The position numbers and the translations under genes are program-made. From NCBI GenBank assembly GCA_036937835.1, contig CM072876.1:13656501-13720500 (forward strand): 64,000 bases of DNA, in the 5' to 3' direction. The notes beneath the pieces are model-generated. The model saw nothing but the letters and a program-made list of their open reading frames with translations. It did not search any database and was not told the origin of the DNA. Every line of letters starts with the position of its first letter. Within the stretch, counting starts at the first letter, position 1. Positions 13,016 to 33,967 of this stretch are shown here, piece by piece. The DNA is from Pampus argenteus (taxonomy: Eukaryota > Chordata > Actinopteri > Scombriformes > Stromateidae).

Positions 13016-14742
13016 GAGATCAGGTAACAAATAGGACTTAGTAATATTAAATCTTCTGCCTCTTAGCCACCACACTATCTACAGTATCCTGTCTCATAGT
13101 TTTTGCATATGACTGCTTTAGCCGGTTGAAGCCTCCAGCATGCAAACCTGAGTGTATGAAAGTTCAGATGATTCATGATGTCGTATAACTACTGGGGAGA
13201 TTAAAGCTGATGATTTTTAACAATCCTGCTGCCTGCAGCTATTTTTTACTTGCTAAACGGTAGTGTGCAGGTGTCATTGAGGGTGTATTTTGATCCCACC
13301 CTACACGCCCAGCTAATACTATAATGGGAACTAAACCACATTCTAGACTTATTTTTACCAAGCCTTTACTGTTCAAATAAATGTCATTTTATTTCCTATT
13401 TGAGTCTCAAATACTGTATACACAGGTGGCGTCTTCCAGCTTTTGTGCTTATTAGACGTGCATGGTGGGTAAAAGTGGCTGTATTCCTCCGTCTTAACAT
13501 AGCACTTCAACACCTCAATACACAGGAGCATAAGGCACAAAGGTGTCCAATGACAGGCGGAAGGAGCGGCGAGGCCTGTTCAAATGCAGCGTTCTAGGTT
13601 TGAAGTTTGAGGTTTGAGGCCAATTGTGGCAACAGGTTCTGCAAATGGAGCGCCGTCTGTCCACCTCCCTGGGTGGATTACAGGAACTAAATAAAGCCAT
13701 TGTAACTCCAGGGTGGATGGCCTTTGTTCCATTCATCAGCACTTTGCATTAGTCACTACACTTCAAGGCTGATGTTCAAATCCTTTTACTGCAATAGGTG
13801 CTTTTTTTTTTTTTTTGCAAACCTATTAAAGGTGCTGTGGGTAATTGGGTGGCTCTTTTAAAGCTTTGGTCTGTCATTATTTGAGGAGTGTATGTGTGTG
13901 TGTGTGTGTGTGGCAAGTAATCATGGTAGTGGCTTGTGACCGGGGAAGACTGCCAGTTTGAAGTCCTGGTTTTGTTGAGAGGTCAGCAAAAAACACAGCA
14001 CAGTCTCCATAAATTGAAGCAAACTGTAATTGACAGAGCATCTTGGACATCACTGTATCTGTACAAAACAGACCTGTGCCAACGTGTGTTGTCTCATTGT
14101 CTCCTCAGTTCAGAGCTGCAACAGCTTAAAGCTGAAACTATTCAATTTAGATTGAAAATACTGACTATAGTATCATTTGTGTGAAATTGCACATCAACAG
14201 TAGACAAAAACTCCTGAGTTTTCTTTAGACTGGTGGGAATTCTCAATGTGGAAACACTCACATCCGGACACACAGCCTGAAAGGGTTTAAGAGTAAACAT
14301 GTAGGTGTCTGTAGACAGCTGGCAGAGTGTGTGTGTGTGTGTGTGTGAGCGCTGCAGCTGGTATTGAGATTGTTTAGCCTTCAGTGTTGTTGCAACGTTG
14401 TAATAATCCATAATAAGTCAAACTGGGGTGTCAATGTTGATAAGTATAAGTTCATAATTGACTTCTTAGATTAAAAAGGACTAAGACTTCACATTGATGG
14501 TTGCTACAGAGCAGTGAGTCATCTTACACAGAGTTGGTGAACATGTCTGAGCACACTGCAGTAAGGGACGTTTCTCTTTTCTTTGTGAACAGAGAGTTTG
14601 GGTTTTTTGCATGAGCAAAGATGCAGCCACCACGGTCAAACAGACAAAGACGGATTAACTTTCAAACGTCAACGAAACATCAACAGCGTGTCAGAAAACA
14701 CCACAGTGCAAGGCACATAGCTTCATCGGCCAGTGAAATGAA
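13016..14742. other. Intergenic, no gene seen
   Basis: Contains a T tract near 13802 and TG repeats at about 13889-13912 and 14327-14348. Nothing else is recognisable. Confidence 0.55.
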
Positions 14743-15048
14743 CAGGGTTGTGTCTGGTTACTTTTAAATGTAGTCGGTAAGTGAATACAAATTACAGTTT
14801 ATTTGTTTTTGTAATTTTTAAAAAATGTATTGGATTACATTTTTTTTTCTCTTTAAACATCTCAAATCATTTTCATGGAGGGCTCGTGTAACACAAGACA
14901 CAAGCACTTAAATAAAAAATGTAATCCTTGACAATGTAACTATAATCTTATTACACTTTTTTTTCAAATTTACTGATTATAGTTTTTTATTTTTTGTAAT
15001 CTGATTATGTAATCCAGATTACATGTAATCCAATATCACCCAAACCTG
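14743..15048. mobile_element. Non-autonomous hAT-type MITE
   Basis: A 306-bp element starting CAGGGTTGTG and ending CCCAAACCTG, whose inverse is CAGGTTTGGG. These imperfect inverted termini start CAGGG/CAGGT, typical of fish hAT MITEs. It is flanked by GAAATGAA (14735-14742) and AAAATGAA (15049-15056), an 8-bp target duplication with one mismatch; 8 bp is the hAT size. The interior is AT-rich with repeated TGTAAT/ATTACA words and has no ORF. Confidence 0.75.
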
Positions 15049-16115
15049 AAAATGAAGTCCAGGTGCAATTTATACTCAGTTTGATTATTGTGTGTCAACA
15101 TGTGTCAGAGTGAACTTGCAGTCACCTCTGATCACACAGTGCTGTAATTATTAGTGAGTGTTGTAAATATTTTGGGAGGAAATAACGTTGTTTGATATGA
15201 GACAGACTCTTTAGGGCCCTGCTGTTTGTTAATTGGTGACTTATCGGGTTTGCTGCCAGTTTTGGTGTGGGTCAGTTCTGTTTGACTGCATGTTAGATTT
15301 GGTCCTTGAGTTTGTTTGGATCAGGTCTGACTGTCGTTGGGTCCTTTTTTGTATTTCGACAATATTTCAGGTTCAGGAAAGTCTATTCAGAATTGTTCTT
15401 CCAAACTTCTCTTCACATCATTGACTGTTTTATAGTCAAAAATGGAAACTGAGACACTGCGGTCAACAATAAGGGTATAGAAATAAAAAAGAAGCACAAA
15501 AATGTATACTGCATATATATATATATATATATATATAGACTAATGTTTGTGGAGTCACTATGTTGTTTTCTTGTTATTTTACCAGTTGATTATTTTAGTC
15601 TCTGTCTCTCAAAGCCATTGAGTCAATGTCAAGGTTTGCACCAGCGTGATATTTGCTCTATGTGTTGTTTAACCTTCTGCACAGAGGTCAGTGCAGATCA
15701 CAGAGGGGTCAGGCAGATGAAGCTAAGGAACAGACGTCTGTGCCACATTCCTCATGTGGCCTTCATCACAGAGACCATGTGTGCCTCTCTGCAGACAGAA
15801 AGGACTGAAAGTACAACTCTACTTGTGCCTCAGGGGAACTAGACGATCATTTTGACTTTGAGCGCATTCAAGCGTTGAGCATTGAGGCTACAGTGGACAT
15901 AATCAAAGCCAGGTATCTTTGTGATGTCCTCTGGTTGGAAGAGGCCTACAGCGAGTCTAGACTGAGTCATACCAGTTTGTGTTTAATGTAAAACATATTT
16001 ATTTCCACATCATCTTAACTAACTCTCAAGCCTACCAATGATGAAAAGAGTAACATTGTGCCAATCTGATTCGTTCAAGGTTTCCAAGACAAATAAAAGA
16101 CAAGACAGACAAAAA
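15049..16115. other. Region downstream of thbs1
   Basis: Holds the (AT)n tract and a possible distal poly(A) signal at 15998-16003. No neighbouring gene is visible. Confidence 0.55.
15513..15537. repeat. (AT)n microsatellite
   Basis: About 12 AT units in the region just past the thbs1 3' end. Confidence 0.95.
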
Positions 16116-16132
16116 TGAGAATTTTAACAACT

Positions 16133-16138
16133 ATTTAT
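16133..16138 (-). terminator. thbs1: thbs1 polyadenylation signal AATAAA
   Basis: The minus strand reads GACAATAAATAG here. A CA dinucleotide follows 16-17 nt later (cleavage near 16116), and then a U/GU-rich tract (TTTTTGTCTGTCTTGTC) suits a downstream element. A second AATAAA farther on (plus-strand TTTATT at 15998-16003) could give a longer isoform. Confidence 0.65.
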
Positions 16139-16635
16139 TGTCTTGAAGTATGTAACAAAATAATCGCTATGAATAAAAACAGCATTTTTTTGCTTTGTAC
16201 AACTAAGAAAATGTTTACAGACAAGCAAAACTAATTGTACAAAAATAATGGTAACATTGATACACAATAACAAAAAAAGTAAAAACATAAAGAACAAAGA
16301 AAAATAAAGAACAGAACATCCTCACGTCAGTGTGCAAACCGTTTATACAGATGGACACGTGCCCTTTTGTTAGGCAACAAATCCCGATAAATTATTTAAA
16401 TAGCATTTATCTACACACACACACGCACACATACACACACACACTCAACCTCTCACAAACAGCTAAGACAAAACAGAACAATAATTTATCTGCTAAAAAC
16501 AGCATTGGACATACATGATAAAGCAAAATTATTTATAAAAAAAAAAAAAAAAAGAGAAATCTCCCAGTTGACTGTCATTTTTACTAACACCGGGATTGGG
16601 AGCGCGGTTGTGTTTTCTGATATGAAATGTCGTAC

Positions 16636-16643
16636 TATTTACA
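16636..16643 (-). promoter_or_regulatory. Pumilio-type element UGUAAAUA in 3' UTR
   Basis: The minus strand reads TGTAAATA, an exact match to the UGUANAUA consensus for PUF proteins. Function is not shown by sequence. Confidence 0.4.
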
Positions 16644-16981
16644 ACTCATGCTACAGTAGCACTAAAAATCATTTCAAAGGAATATGAAAAAGTAATTAGG
16701 TTGTGTTTGTGTTTGATCAAATTATACAACAGCGATGAGGTAATATTTGTACATCAAAGATTTCCTTTGTTTTTCATCTCTCTCTGAAAAAAAGGCACAC
16801 AAGTCACATACACTTCATGCTAAATAGCCCTATCTGAAGAATACCTAATTCACTTTAGACAGTGGGAGATGATAGACACTGGCAAGAGCATTCGTCCTGC
16901 TTCTGAAACCTGCCTTTTTTTAAAAGTACTTTAAATTGCCTTTGTTGCCTACATTGTAGGCAAGAGTCAATAAACTACATG

Positions 16982-16989
16982 TATTTACA
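16982..16989 (-). promoter_or_regulatory. Pumilio-type element UGUAAAUA in 3' UTR
   Basis: Second exact UGUANAUA match in the same UTR, about 340 nt upstream of the other in the mRNA. Chance occurrence in AU-rich sequence is possible. Confidence 0.4.
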
Positions 16990-18014
16990 TGATCTCTAAT
17001 TAAAACCTCAAAAGACTCGTTAATGACCAAGGTTTTGATTTGGGATGGGGGAGTATTATGGACGGAAAACTGCCTTTGAGATGGGTGGCTATGGAAATGC
17101 TATATTAAATATAATCCTTGTGTATTTTTTTTCTTAATGGTTTGATATGGAAAGATCATCACTTCCATCTCACCCTGAGAGTTGTTTAGTTAACCTATGA
17201 TACTTGCATTTTTAAAATATAGCTAATCTCAACTCTTATTTTGTATTTGTTATCTCTACATGGATTCCTACGTATATGGGTAAACATACTTTCTTTTTCC
17301 ATCCATGGCCAGACTTCCACATACTTGCATGAACACAAACATCCACAACATCATGTCCTCCTTATTTCTAAGACACTCCACAATTTTCTTCAGTTACAAG
17401 TCACAACAAAATTCCTAAAAATGTTACTGCTTTCTTCATCCTTTGAGTCCTCAAAAGTTGTATCATTCATAATCTACATCCTGGAAAAGCAAGGGGAATA
17501 TTTCATCAGTTTTTTTTTTTCTTTGGGGATGTCCATCCAGAAGATAAGTTAAAAAGGCACACAGGCTAATGAAGTGAGATAGAAGGACAGAGAGAGATGT
17601 AAAGGTTTGGAAGTGCATAGTTGTCTATGGGGAGCCGTTCCCGCACAGAGATGAATGAGGTCTTTCAGAGAGCGAGAAAGCAGGGAGAGCTGGAATAGAA
17701 AGGTGTTGGTGTCCTACTGGCAAAGCTAGAGGGCATATTTTCTTTTTTCCCCCAGCTCTCTCTGCTCTTGTGGATGCTAAGGCTGGAGAAGGGGTCTCTC
17801 TGGTCATCAACTGGCAGTCAGCCGGTTGGTGCTCTGCCCAAACCAGCTTCAAGTTACCCTGAGGCTGACCACATGCCCTTTGCCGCGTCCGAGTGTGCGT
17901 GCCGCAGAAGAAAGAGTTGCGGAGATAAATCGGTCCCTGGACTTTGCATCAGAATACATAAGTTCATACTTTATACAAAAAGGTGCATTCCTCAGAACTT
18001 CCTGCGTCGCACAT

Positions 18015-27600
<9,586 letters not shown>

Positions 27601-27745
27601 GGTGTGACCCGGCTACCTGCGACGACAACGACAACATGAACCATAAACTACAGCATGAACATGACTGACAGCGTCAGGCAAAAACATGTATGCAGCAGGT
27701 GAAATAGTCATATTCATTATAACTTATATAACACGTGTAACTCAC

Positions 27746-27985
27746 CTGTTCAACAAAAAAACAACAGCAGACACACAAAAATAATAAAAATTCCCCCAAA
27801 ATTGTAGAAATCCAGTAATAATCCCCACGAATCGATTTATATTGATTTTTTAAAAAGAAGGGGGGTAAAAAAAAAAAAGTTCCAATGTTAAAATCAGGGA
27901 AATAAACAGAATATAAAATGATTAAAAAAAATCTTCTTGATTGAAAACTTGTCCCTGCTGGTATCAGCCGCTTAAAAACTCCCTT
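27746..27985 (-). other. thbs1: thbs1 exon 1, non-coding 5' UTR (5' end estimated)
   Basis: A consensus donor (minus strand GAACAG|GTGAGT) lies at 27746/27745. It would splice to the acceptor before the ATG-bearing exon at 27616. The 5' end is estimated from the TATA-like element at 28010-28021, placing transcription start about 25-35 bp downstream. A non-coding first exon matches the known organisation of vertebrate THBS1. The exact start site is inferred. Confidence 0.6.
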
Positions 27986-28009
27986 TTTAAGCCGAGGGGG
28001 GACAAAGTG

Positions 28010-28056
28010 CTATTTAAATAGTTTGATGCCATTCCTAAGAAGTGGCCTCGTCCAAT
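28010..28056 (-). promoter_or_regulatory. thbs1: thbs1 core promoter: TATA-like, TEAD and CCAAT motifs
   Basis: Reading toward the gene, an inverted CCAAT box (plus-strand CCAAT at 28052-28056) is followed by GGAATG on the minus strand (28035-28030, the TEAD consensus) and the palindromic TATA-like CTATTTAAATAG (28010-28021). The CCAAT box falls about 70 bp and the TATA about 25-35 bp upstream of the inferred start. Human THBS1 is known to have a TATA-type promoter and to respond to YAP/TEAD; the link here is inference from motif and spacing. Confidence 0.6.
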
Positions 28057-28099
28057 CACGGTGAGGGGAGAAAAAGGGACGAGCTTATCCACATAGTTC

Positions 28100-28137
28100 A
28101 GAGAGAGAGAGAGAGAGGAGGGGGGAGGGAGGGGGAC
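28100..28137. repeat. Purine tract upstream of thbs1 promoter
   Basis: The plus strand carries a GA repeat running into G-rich sequence (GGAGGGGGGAGGGAGGGGG). It is a homopurine/homopyrimidine tract about 115-150 bp upstream of the inferred start. It could bind SP/KLF-type factors or adopt unusual DNA structure. Confidence 0.6.
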
Positions 28138-30066
28138 GTTGGCTCTTTCCAATGCGGGACGAAGGACCAACTTCAGTATGTTGCACTCAGACTTTTAATG
28201 GACCACTGTTTCCTCTCACTGGGTCCATCTATTAGTCCTCAGAGACATTCCCATCTGTGAGATTCCCATAACGCAGACTACAAACAGTAACACTCCAATA
28301 CTCTTCCTGTGGTATGCAGAGTGACAAATGACAATAAGTTAAAAAAAATAAAAATAAGAAATGTAGTTTTCTACAAGATCTGTGTTGCTTTACAATGAGA
28401 TCAAACTATAAGTCCTATAAATATAATATAACTTCTAATATCCCTAGGCACAGTTTGTCCATGTGGTTCTGCAATGGTTTCTTATGATTTGAGGTTATTT
28501 GATAGCAATATATATATTTCACTTTATCTACTATGATACTACCTGATGTCTGCACTAACACACATCACTCTATTTGTATGTATTGTGATTTTATTTTATT
28601 TTGTATCCTTAAATAATAATAATAATAATAATATAATTTTGAGTGTTCAGACCTGTGTATTTTTTTCAGTTGAAAAAACAACAACAAAAAAACATTTTTT
28701 CTGTCTGGTTTAAAATGTCATCAACGTATGAACTGTCTGGAGTTTGACTGTCAGATGTTAAATATTATCCTCAGCTGGTTGCAGTTCCAGCTCTAACCAC
28801 TAGGAGTCGACGTGAGTTCACTGGAGAGTAGCCTGAGGCAGTTCAAGGTGCTGCTGCTCACCTTCATTTAGACTTTGACTGCTTTTATTGAGTTTTTGTA
28901 CATATATATGATATATGTTTGTTTGTTTTTAAATCATTGAACTGGTGATATTTACCATCTTAATTTAAGTCTTTGAAAATGTGGGAGGACATTCTTCATG
29001 ATGATAGAAAAAGGTTGGTGAAGAAGAAAAAAAACACAAAAAAAATCCTTGAATCATAAACTAAACAGTCGCTGAACTGTTTATACTAAATTTAAAAAAC
29101 ATGATATGACATCTTATTTACAAGAGAGTGTCATAAATGTTTTGTTTTTTAAACTGAATCTCAGGTTTATTTCCATTTTATTGCTCTTTGGTGAAATGAA
29201 CTTCAGTATCAAGCCAACAGAAACAAAGCCGTGCTTCTCTGGAAGAGATTCACTTGATTCATTTCTGTCACTTTCTTCTCTTTCAGTCTGGGAGCCTCTG
29301 GCTCAGTTGAAGATAAACTCATCCCTCCGTTATTTATCAGCCGGTATAAAAAGGCGACATTTATTATAACACGTCTCCTCTGCTGTGTAAAGCAGACAGA
29401 CAGTGTTTTGACTACCTGTTGATGGTAGACAGATCTACCTTTTGATGGAGAATTTGCTTCGTTCACAGTGACGAGAGTAAAAGAAGCTCCCTTGGCTGCA
29501 CAAAGTGTAATTTATCTACTTGATGCATAAGACGCGTGCTTTTTATATGTAATGTGACAGAGCTGGCAATGGATTTAACACGCAGGTGCGTAGCGGCGTA
29601 TGAGGTTCCTGCGATGGAGCTGAACGACGGTCTAAACGTCTGGAGGTTTAACCCGGACCCTGAGGGGTCCTGAGGTCAGAGCTGAGCTGACTCTTCTGGT
29701 GCCTGCAAGTCTCAGTCTCAGATCAGGAAACCTGATGGAGACTGTAGGTGGCTTGTTTGAGCCTGCGTCCAACACACTGTCAATGCCTCAGGTGCCAAGA
29801 CAATTGACATGTCTACAGTGTAATATGGAAATATGTACTGATAAAGATTTGTCTGTGCGGATAGGTGTTAACCCCGAGTGAGCAAATGGACCGAGTCGTG
29901 TTTGTGATACGCGTGATTTGAGAGCTTTTTAAAGACTCTTGTTAGTGTTTGGTTGTTATTTTGTAAGCTTGGCCTCTGAAGAAGAAAGCATACGCGCAGA
30001 AAATGTGTTGCTGATTTTGGCAGGAGAAAATATAAATAAAAGGATCAAGGGAGAATTTGTCTGGAT

Positions 30067-30093
30067 ACACACACACACACACACACACACACA
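30067..30093. repeat. (AC)n microsatellite
   Basis: About 13 AC units. Confidence 0.95.
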
Positions 30094-31595
30094 TTCACCG
30101 CGTGTTGCACACAAAACACATTCTCCTCTTTAATATCTTTTTCCTGTCTTCTACTTTCTTGTTTTTGTTACATGACCAAAAAGGGGAGAGGAGAAGAAAG
30201 AAGTGAAGAAGAAAAAAAAAAGTAGAGGAGAGGAGCAATACATTATATACATGCACGTAGTGTCATCTCACTGCCAGTAACTATATTGCATCCTCGCACA
30301 GGAAACCATATCATGACAGCTGATAAAACTTTGCGTAACCTCTGTCTGCCCTCTGGTTCAGTATCTCGACAGGTCCTGACCGGCCTCCAGACCTGCTCCT
30401 TGGCTCTTACCCGAATATCGGACACACCTCGCTAATCACACCGTGTCATCCAAAGTTTTCTCATAATTGTGGCATCAGTAAGGTGATGATTCAACGGTTG
30501 GAGGTAAAACGTGTTGACAGTTATACAGACAGATGCCGTAATTAGTCACATCCATTGCCTGATCTGGTGGGCTCCATGTACACTTGACCTTGGTTTGGGT
30601 TAAACAGGACGGATGATTGACGTTGTTGCATTTTTTTTTTTTTTTTTGATGGTTGGTCACTGATATGTGGAAACAAGCCACAAGCAGGAGGGTTATTCCC
30701 ACACCCTGCTTGCAATTACAACCAAGCAGGTGACTTTAGGGGATTTTTTTTTTCCCCTCCAGTCAGCAGCTCGTATTTACAGTAAATCCAACACGGCGTT
30801 AACTCTGCATTTGCTGCTCCGTCATCAGAGATTGAGAGCGAGAATGAAAAAAGAATGTTTTCTTGTTGCATAGAGAGAAAGTTAGATTAGAAAAGTCTCA
30901 TTTAAAAAAAAAAAAAAAAAAGTTACAATTTCCAGTCTATCAAAAGTGAACATTCACTGCTTTCTCTGTTCTATACATACTGTGTATCATTGTAAACTGA
31001 AATCTGGGTTTATTACTGTTCGTCTGGCAAAACAATTAATTTAAACATGTCATTTTGTTTAAATCACACGAAGCCTAAATCAAACTTTCCACATCAGCCG
31101 CGACCACGAGAAATTTTGTCATCTGTCCGTTTCAGTGAGCATCAAATTTATGATGATGATATGTGCCGACTAACGTGCAAACTCCATCCATGTATGCAGA
31201 CGCACAATGTAGTCGGTGTCTGCGTGCATATTGGATATTGGATCGCATATTACCCCTGACTCATTTATCAAGGCATCAACGCCAAACATATTGGTTCCAG
31301 CTTCTCAAGAACTTCCTGCTTTCCCTTCATGTTGACTGTCGGTTGTGTAAAGACACACCGGCTCCTGTTAAATGGGCTTTTTGTTTGAACAATTTTCTGA
31401 CTTTTTTATAGACATAAAAAAATAAAACCATGAATCAGATTGTAAATAATGAAATTGATCATTGCTTGCAGGCCCAAAGTGGAGTGATCCTACATGTGAA
31501 GGTGTACAGAGGTGCGCCAAGCTTAAACTCACAACCTCCCATGAAAGATCACTGTTGGTATTTCTCCATAGTCAATATAACACCCAGCCAGCCAG

Positions 31596-31623
31596 ACACA
31601 CACACACACACACACACACACAC
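31596..31623. repeat. (AC)n microsatellite
   Basis: About 14 AC units. Confidence 0.95.
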
Positions 31624-33872
31624 CGCCAACCCCTCTGCTTCTTTACGGCAATTAATCAACACAAAGCACCCAAACACACAGCTTCAGTGGCCAAATGATG
31701 CTATTATACAAGTTAAAAATGTCAGCAACAGCAACCTTTTAATTAAAAACCGCCTTTTGTTGTTCTTATCACAAATGATCGACTAGTTAAAAAAACCTTT
31801 TCATAATGTATGTTACTTTCCGATTGGAAACGCTGAAGGTTCTGGTTTAAAGTTTCAAACAATTAAGGGACTGTGTTTGCACTTTCAGCCCATATGGGAC
31901 AGACGCAATTAGATCTGATACATTCTTGCGCTCAAAATCCATTTTCCAGCGATGCAGAGCCACAGTCGACCATCTGTGTGCGTCTTTCATTGAGCCGCCT
32001 CCCTGCTCTCACTAATTCCTAATAAACTACTCATTGGAGTGTTCACCCATGACATTACTGCACTTGAGCCGGGACCATTAGTCGGGTCCTGTGCACTGGG
32101 GGGAAAGACACTGGTTGCCACAGGCTCAGCCGCTGATTTCTAAATATCTAATAGTGTCTAGGAATGTACTCTTGATCCAGTTCCATCTTCAGCCTATTAG
32201 GAGGTCACGGTGTGCCAGCTTCTTTTCATGGGCGTCCATGGACAATGTAATTTGCATTCCAGAGCTCAGCGGGATGGGGAAAAAAGATGTTTGGGTGTTC
32301 TGAATCATCTGATATAATTGCTGCTGAGAGCGTAACTGCCGATTCTATTTAATTCTAATGAGGCCTCCAGTAAAAATGTTTTCTCCAAATTTGGTGCATT
32401 GATACAGTGACCTGTCTTGACCAGTAAAGATGTTGCAGCTGTTAACCAGCTGTTTACTGCTACAGTTCCACAGGCAGCTGTTTTTTCCAAACAATAAGAC
32501 TAATTGATTTTTACCTGATGATGGCTGATGAGCACTTATATTTCACTCATATTCACAAATATCAAGAAAGGAAGGGGACCAACAGTAGGATTCATAATGT
32601 TAGATAGCATCATCACAAGTGGAAAATTACATATACTGATGCATGATGCATTCCCTGCCTTCCTCTTACACACACACACACACATGTTGGGAGGTTTTTA
32701 AAAACATCAATTTACAAACTTTTTTTTTTTTCTTTGTTACTATAGACAATTTTTAAGGAATTTCAAACAGTGGCCGTCTTTTACGGCTCCGCACACATTC
32801 CTTCCGATAAACAAACACAAACTTTTGTGACCTGTGCAAAAGCGGCAATAAACAGCTGTCAGCCGGCCTTATTTGGAGATATAGAGAGGTCACCTGCCAT
32901 GTCCACATTCCCAGCATACCTCTGCAGCGTACATAAATATCTTGGGAGCCTTGTTCCATATGCCGTGTTTATCTGTGTAAGAGCGAGACAGAAATCACTC
33001 TGATTGCCTCTCAGCTCACTCAACACAAAAAGAGGCATTAACAATACCCCTCCTTGTCCTGCATCGTCGGTGAAAGCAAAACCTGAGCTCATCAAGGATG
33101 TTTTCACATGGCAGGTTCTGACGGACTTTGTATAACTCTCATGTTTTTCATAGGCACAGTGAACAGCACAGTTTGTTGTTTTTTTTTTTGCACAATTTTG
33201 TTGCTGAAATGTCCCTGAAAATTCTTGTAGTGTTCAAAAAAAAGAGTGAGAGAGAGAGAGAAACACAGTGTTGAAACAGACACAAGGGGGGCATGGACAA
33301 AAGGGAGGATCGGTCCAGACCTGCACAGCCAAAAATCAGGCAACACACAATTAGATGAGTGTCTCAAATGCCAGCAGTTACGGGCGTGGATCAGGACCTG
33401 GCAGCGACGTGCAAAGTCAGAAATAGCCTCTCAGTGAGGGCTTGTTCGTACACTGCGCGCGGGTACGGGCACTCCACACCCTGGCAAGCCACTATCTTCC
33501 TCATCCAAACATCCTTGGATTGTTTACATCAGGTGTAATGGTTTTACTGAAGGACACACACCACACCTCATTTGCCTGATACACTCCTGTTTGAACCAGC
33601 CTGAAGCGGTTGCTTCTACCTGGGTGACTGAAATGAGGCCCCCCTCAGGCAGCAGCTCTTGCCATTTTTGTGATATTTCTGCCTATTCTGGGGGCGACAT
33701 TTTTATCACATTCACATCTTAACCGTCATCTTTTCGTTTCTTTCTAAAATTATTTTCTGATGACTATTTCCCCCCTGAATCAGGCGACCTTTTTTTAAGC
33801 TTTCCTGCGACCTCTTCGTGACCTTTCCCCGAGGATCACAACCAACAGGTTGAGAGACTCTGAGTGAGACGG

Positions 33873-33967
33873 CATCTTTCAGCAACTATTTAGTGCATGA
33901 GTGAGCAACTGGCGGTTCAATGGCTCCTCTGACCAACTGCTCACTCAGGAGCCACTTGTTGAAAGAT
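33873..33967. repeat. Imperfect stem-loop of about 95 nt
   Basis: The left arm (33873-33912, with ATCTTTCAGCAACT and TGAGTGAGCAACTGG) pairs with the right arm (33933-33967, with CCAACTGCTCACTCA and TTGTTGAAAGAT). Arms are about 35-40 nt with an internal mismatch block and a loop of about 20 nt. A competing 8-bp pairing, TGGCTCCT with AGGAGCCA, is also possible. The size is like a microRNA precursor, but I recognise no known mature sequence. A decayed MITE is equally likely. Confidence 0.5.

Larger units (their letters stand above)
16116..18014 (-). other. thbs1: thbs1 3' UTR
   Basis: About 1.9 kb of AU-rich sequence between the TAA stop and the best poly(A) site. A long 3' UTR is usual for THBS1 mRNAs. 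It contains two UGUAAAUA (Pumilio-type) elements, at 16989-16982 and 16643-16636 on the minus strand, and a CA/TG-rich stretch at about 16411-16443. No sustained open reading frame continues on the coding strand. The 3' boundary is inferred from the poly(A) signal. Confidence 0.75.
28138..33872. other. Upstream of thbs1, no gene seen
   Basis: Contains an AAT tandem near 28612-28633, the two AC repeats listed, and an ACAATG-TA-ATTTGCAT pair at 32242-32257. No coding exon can be defended. Distal regulatory elements are possible but cannot be shown by eye. Confidence 0.5.

Noticed and set aside
33913..33925. GGTTCAA-type B-box suggesting a tRNA
   Set aside because: No A-box, acceptor stem or cloverleaf can be built around it; it lies in the stem-loop at 33873-33967.
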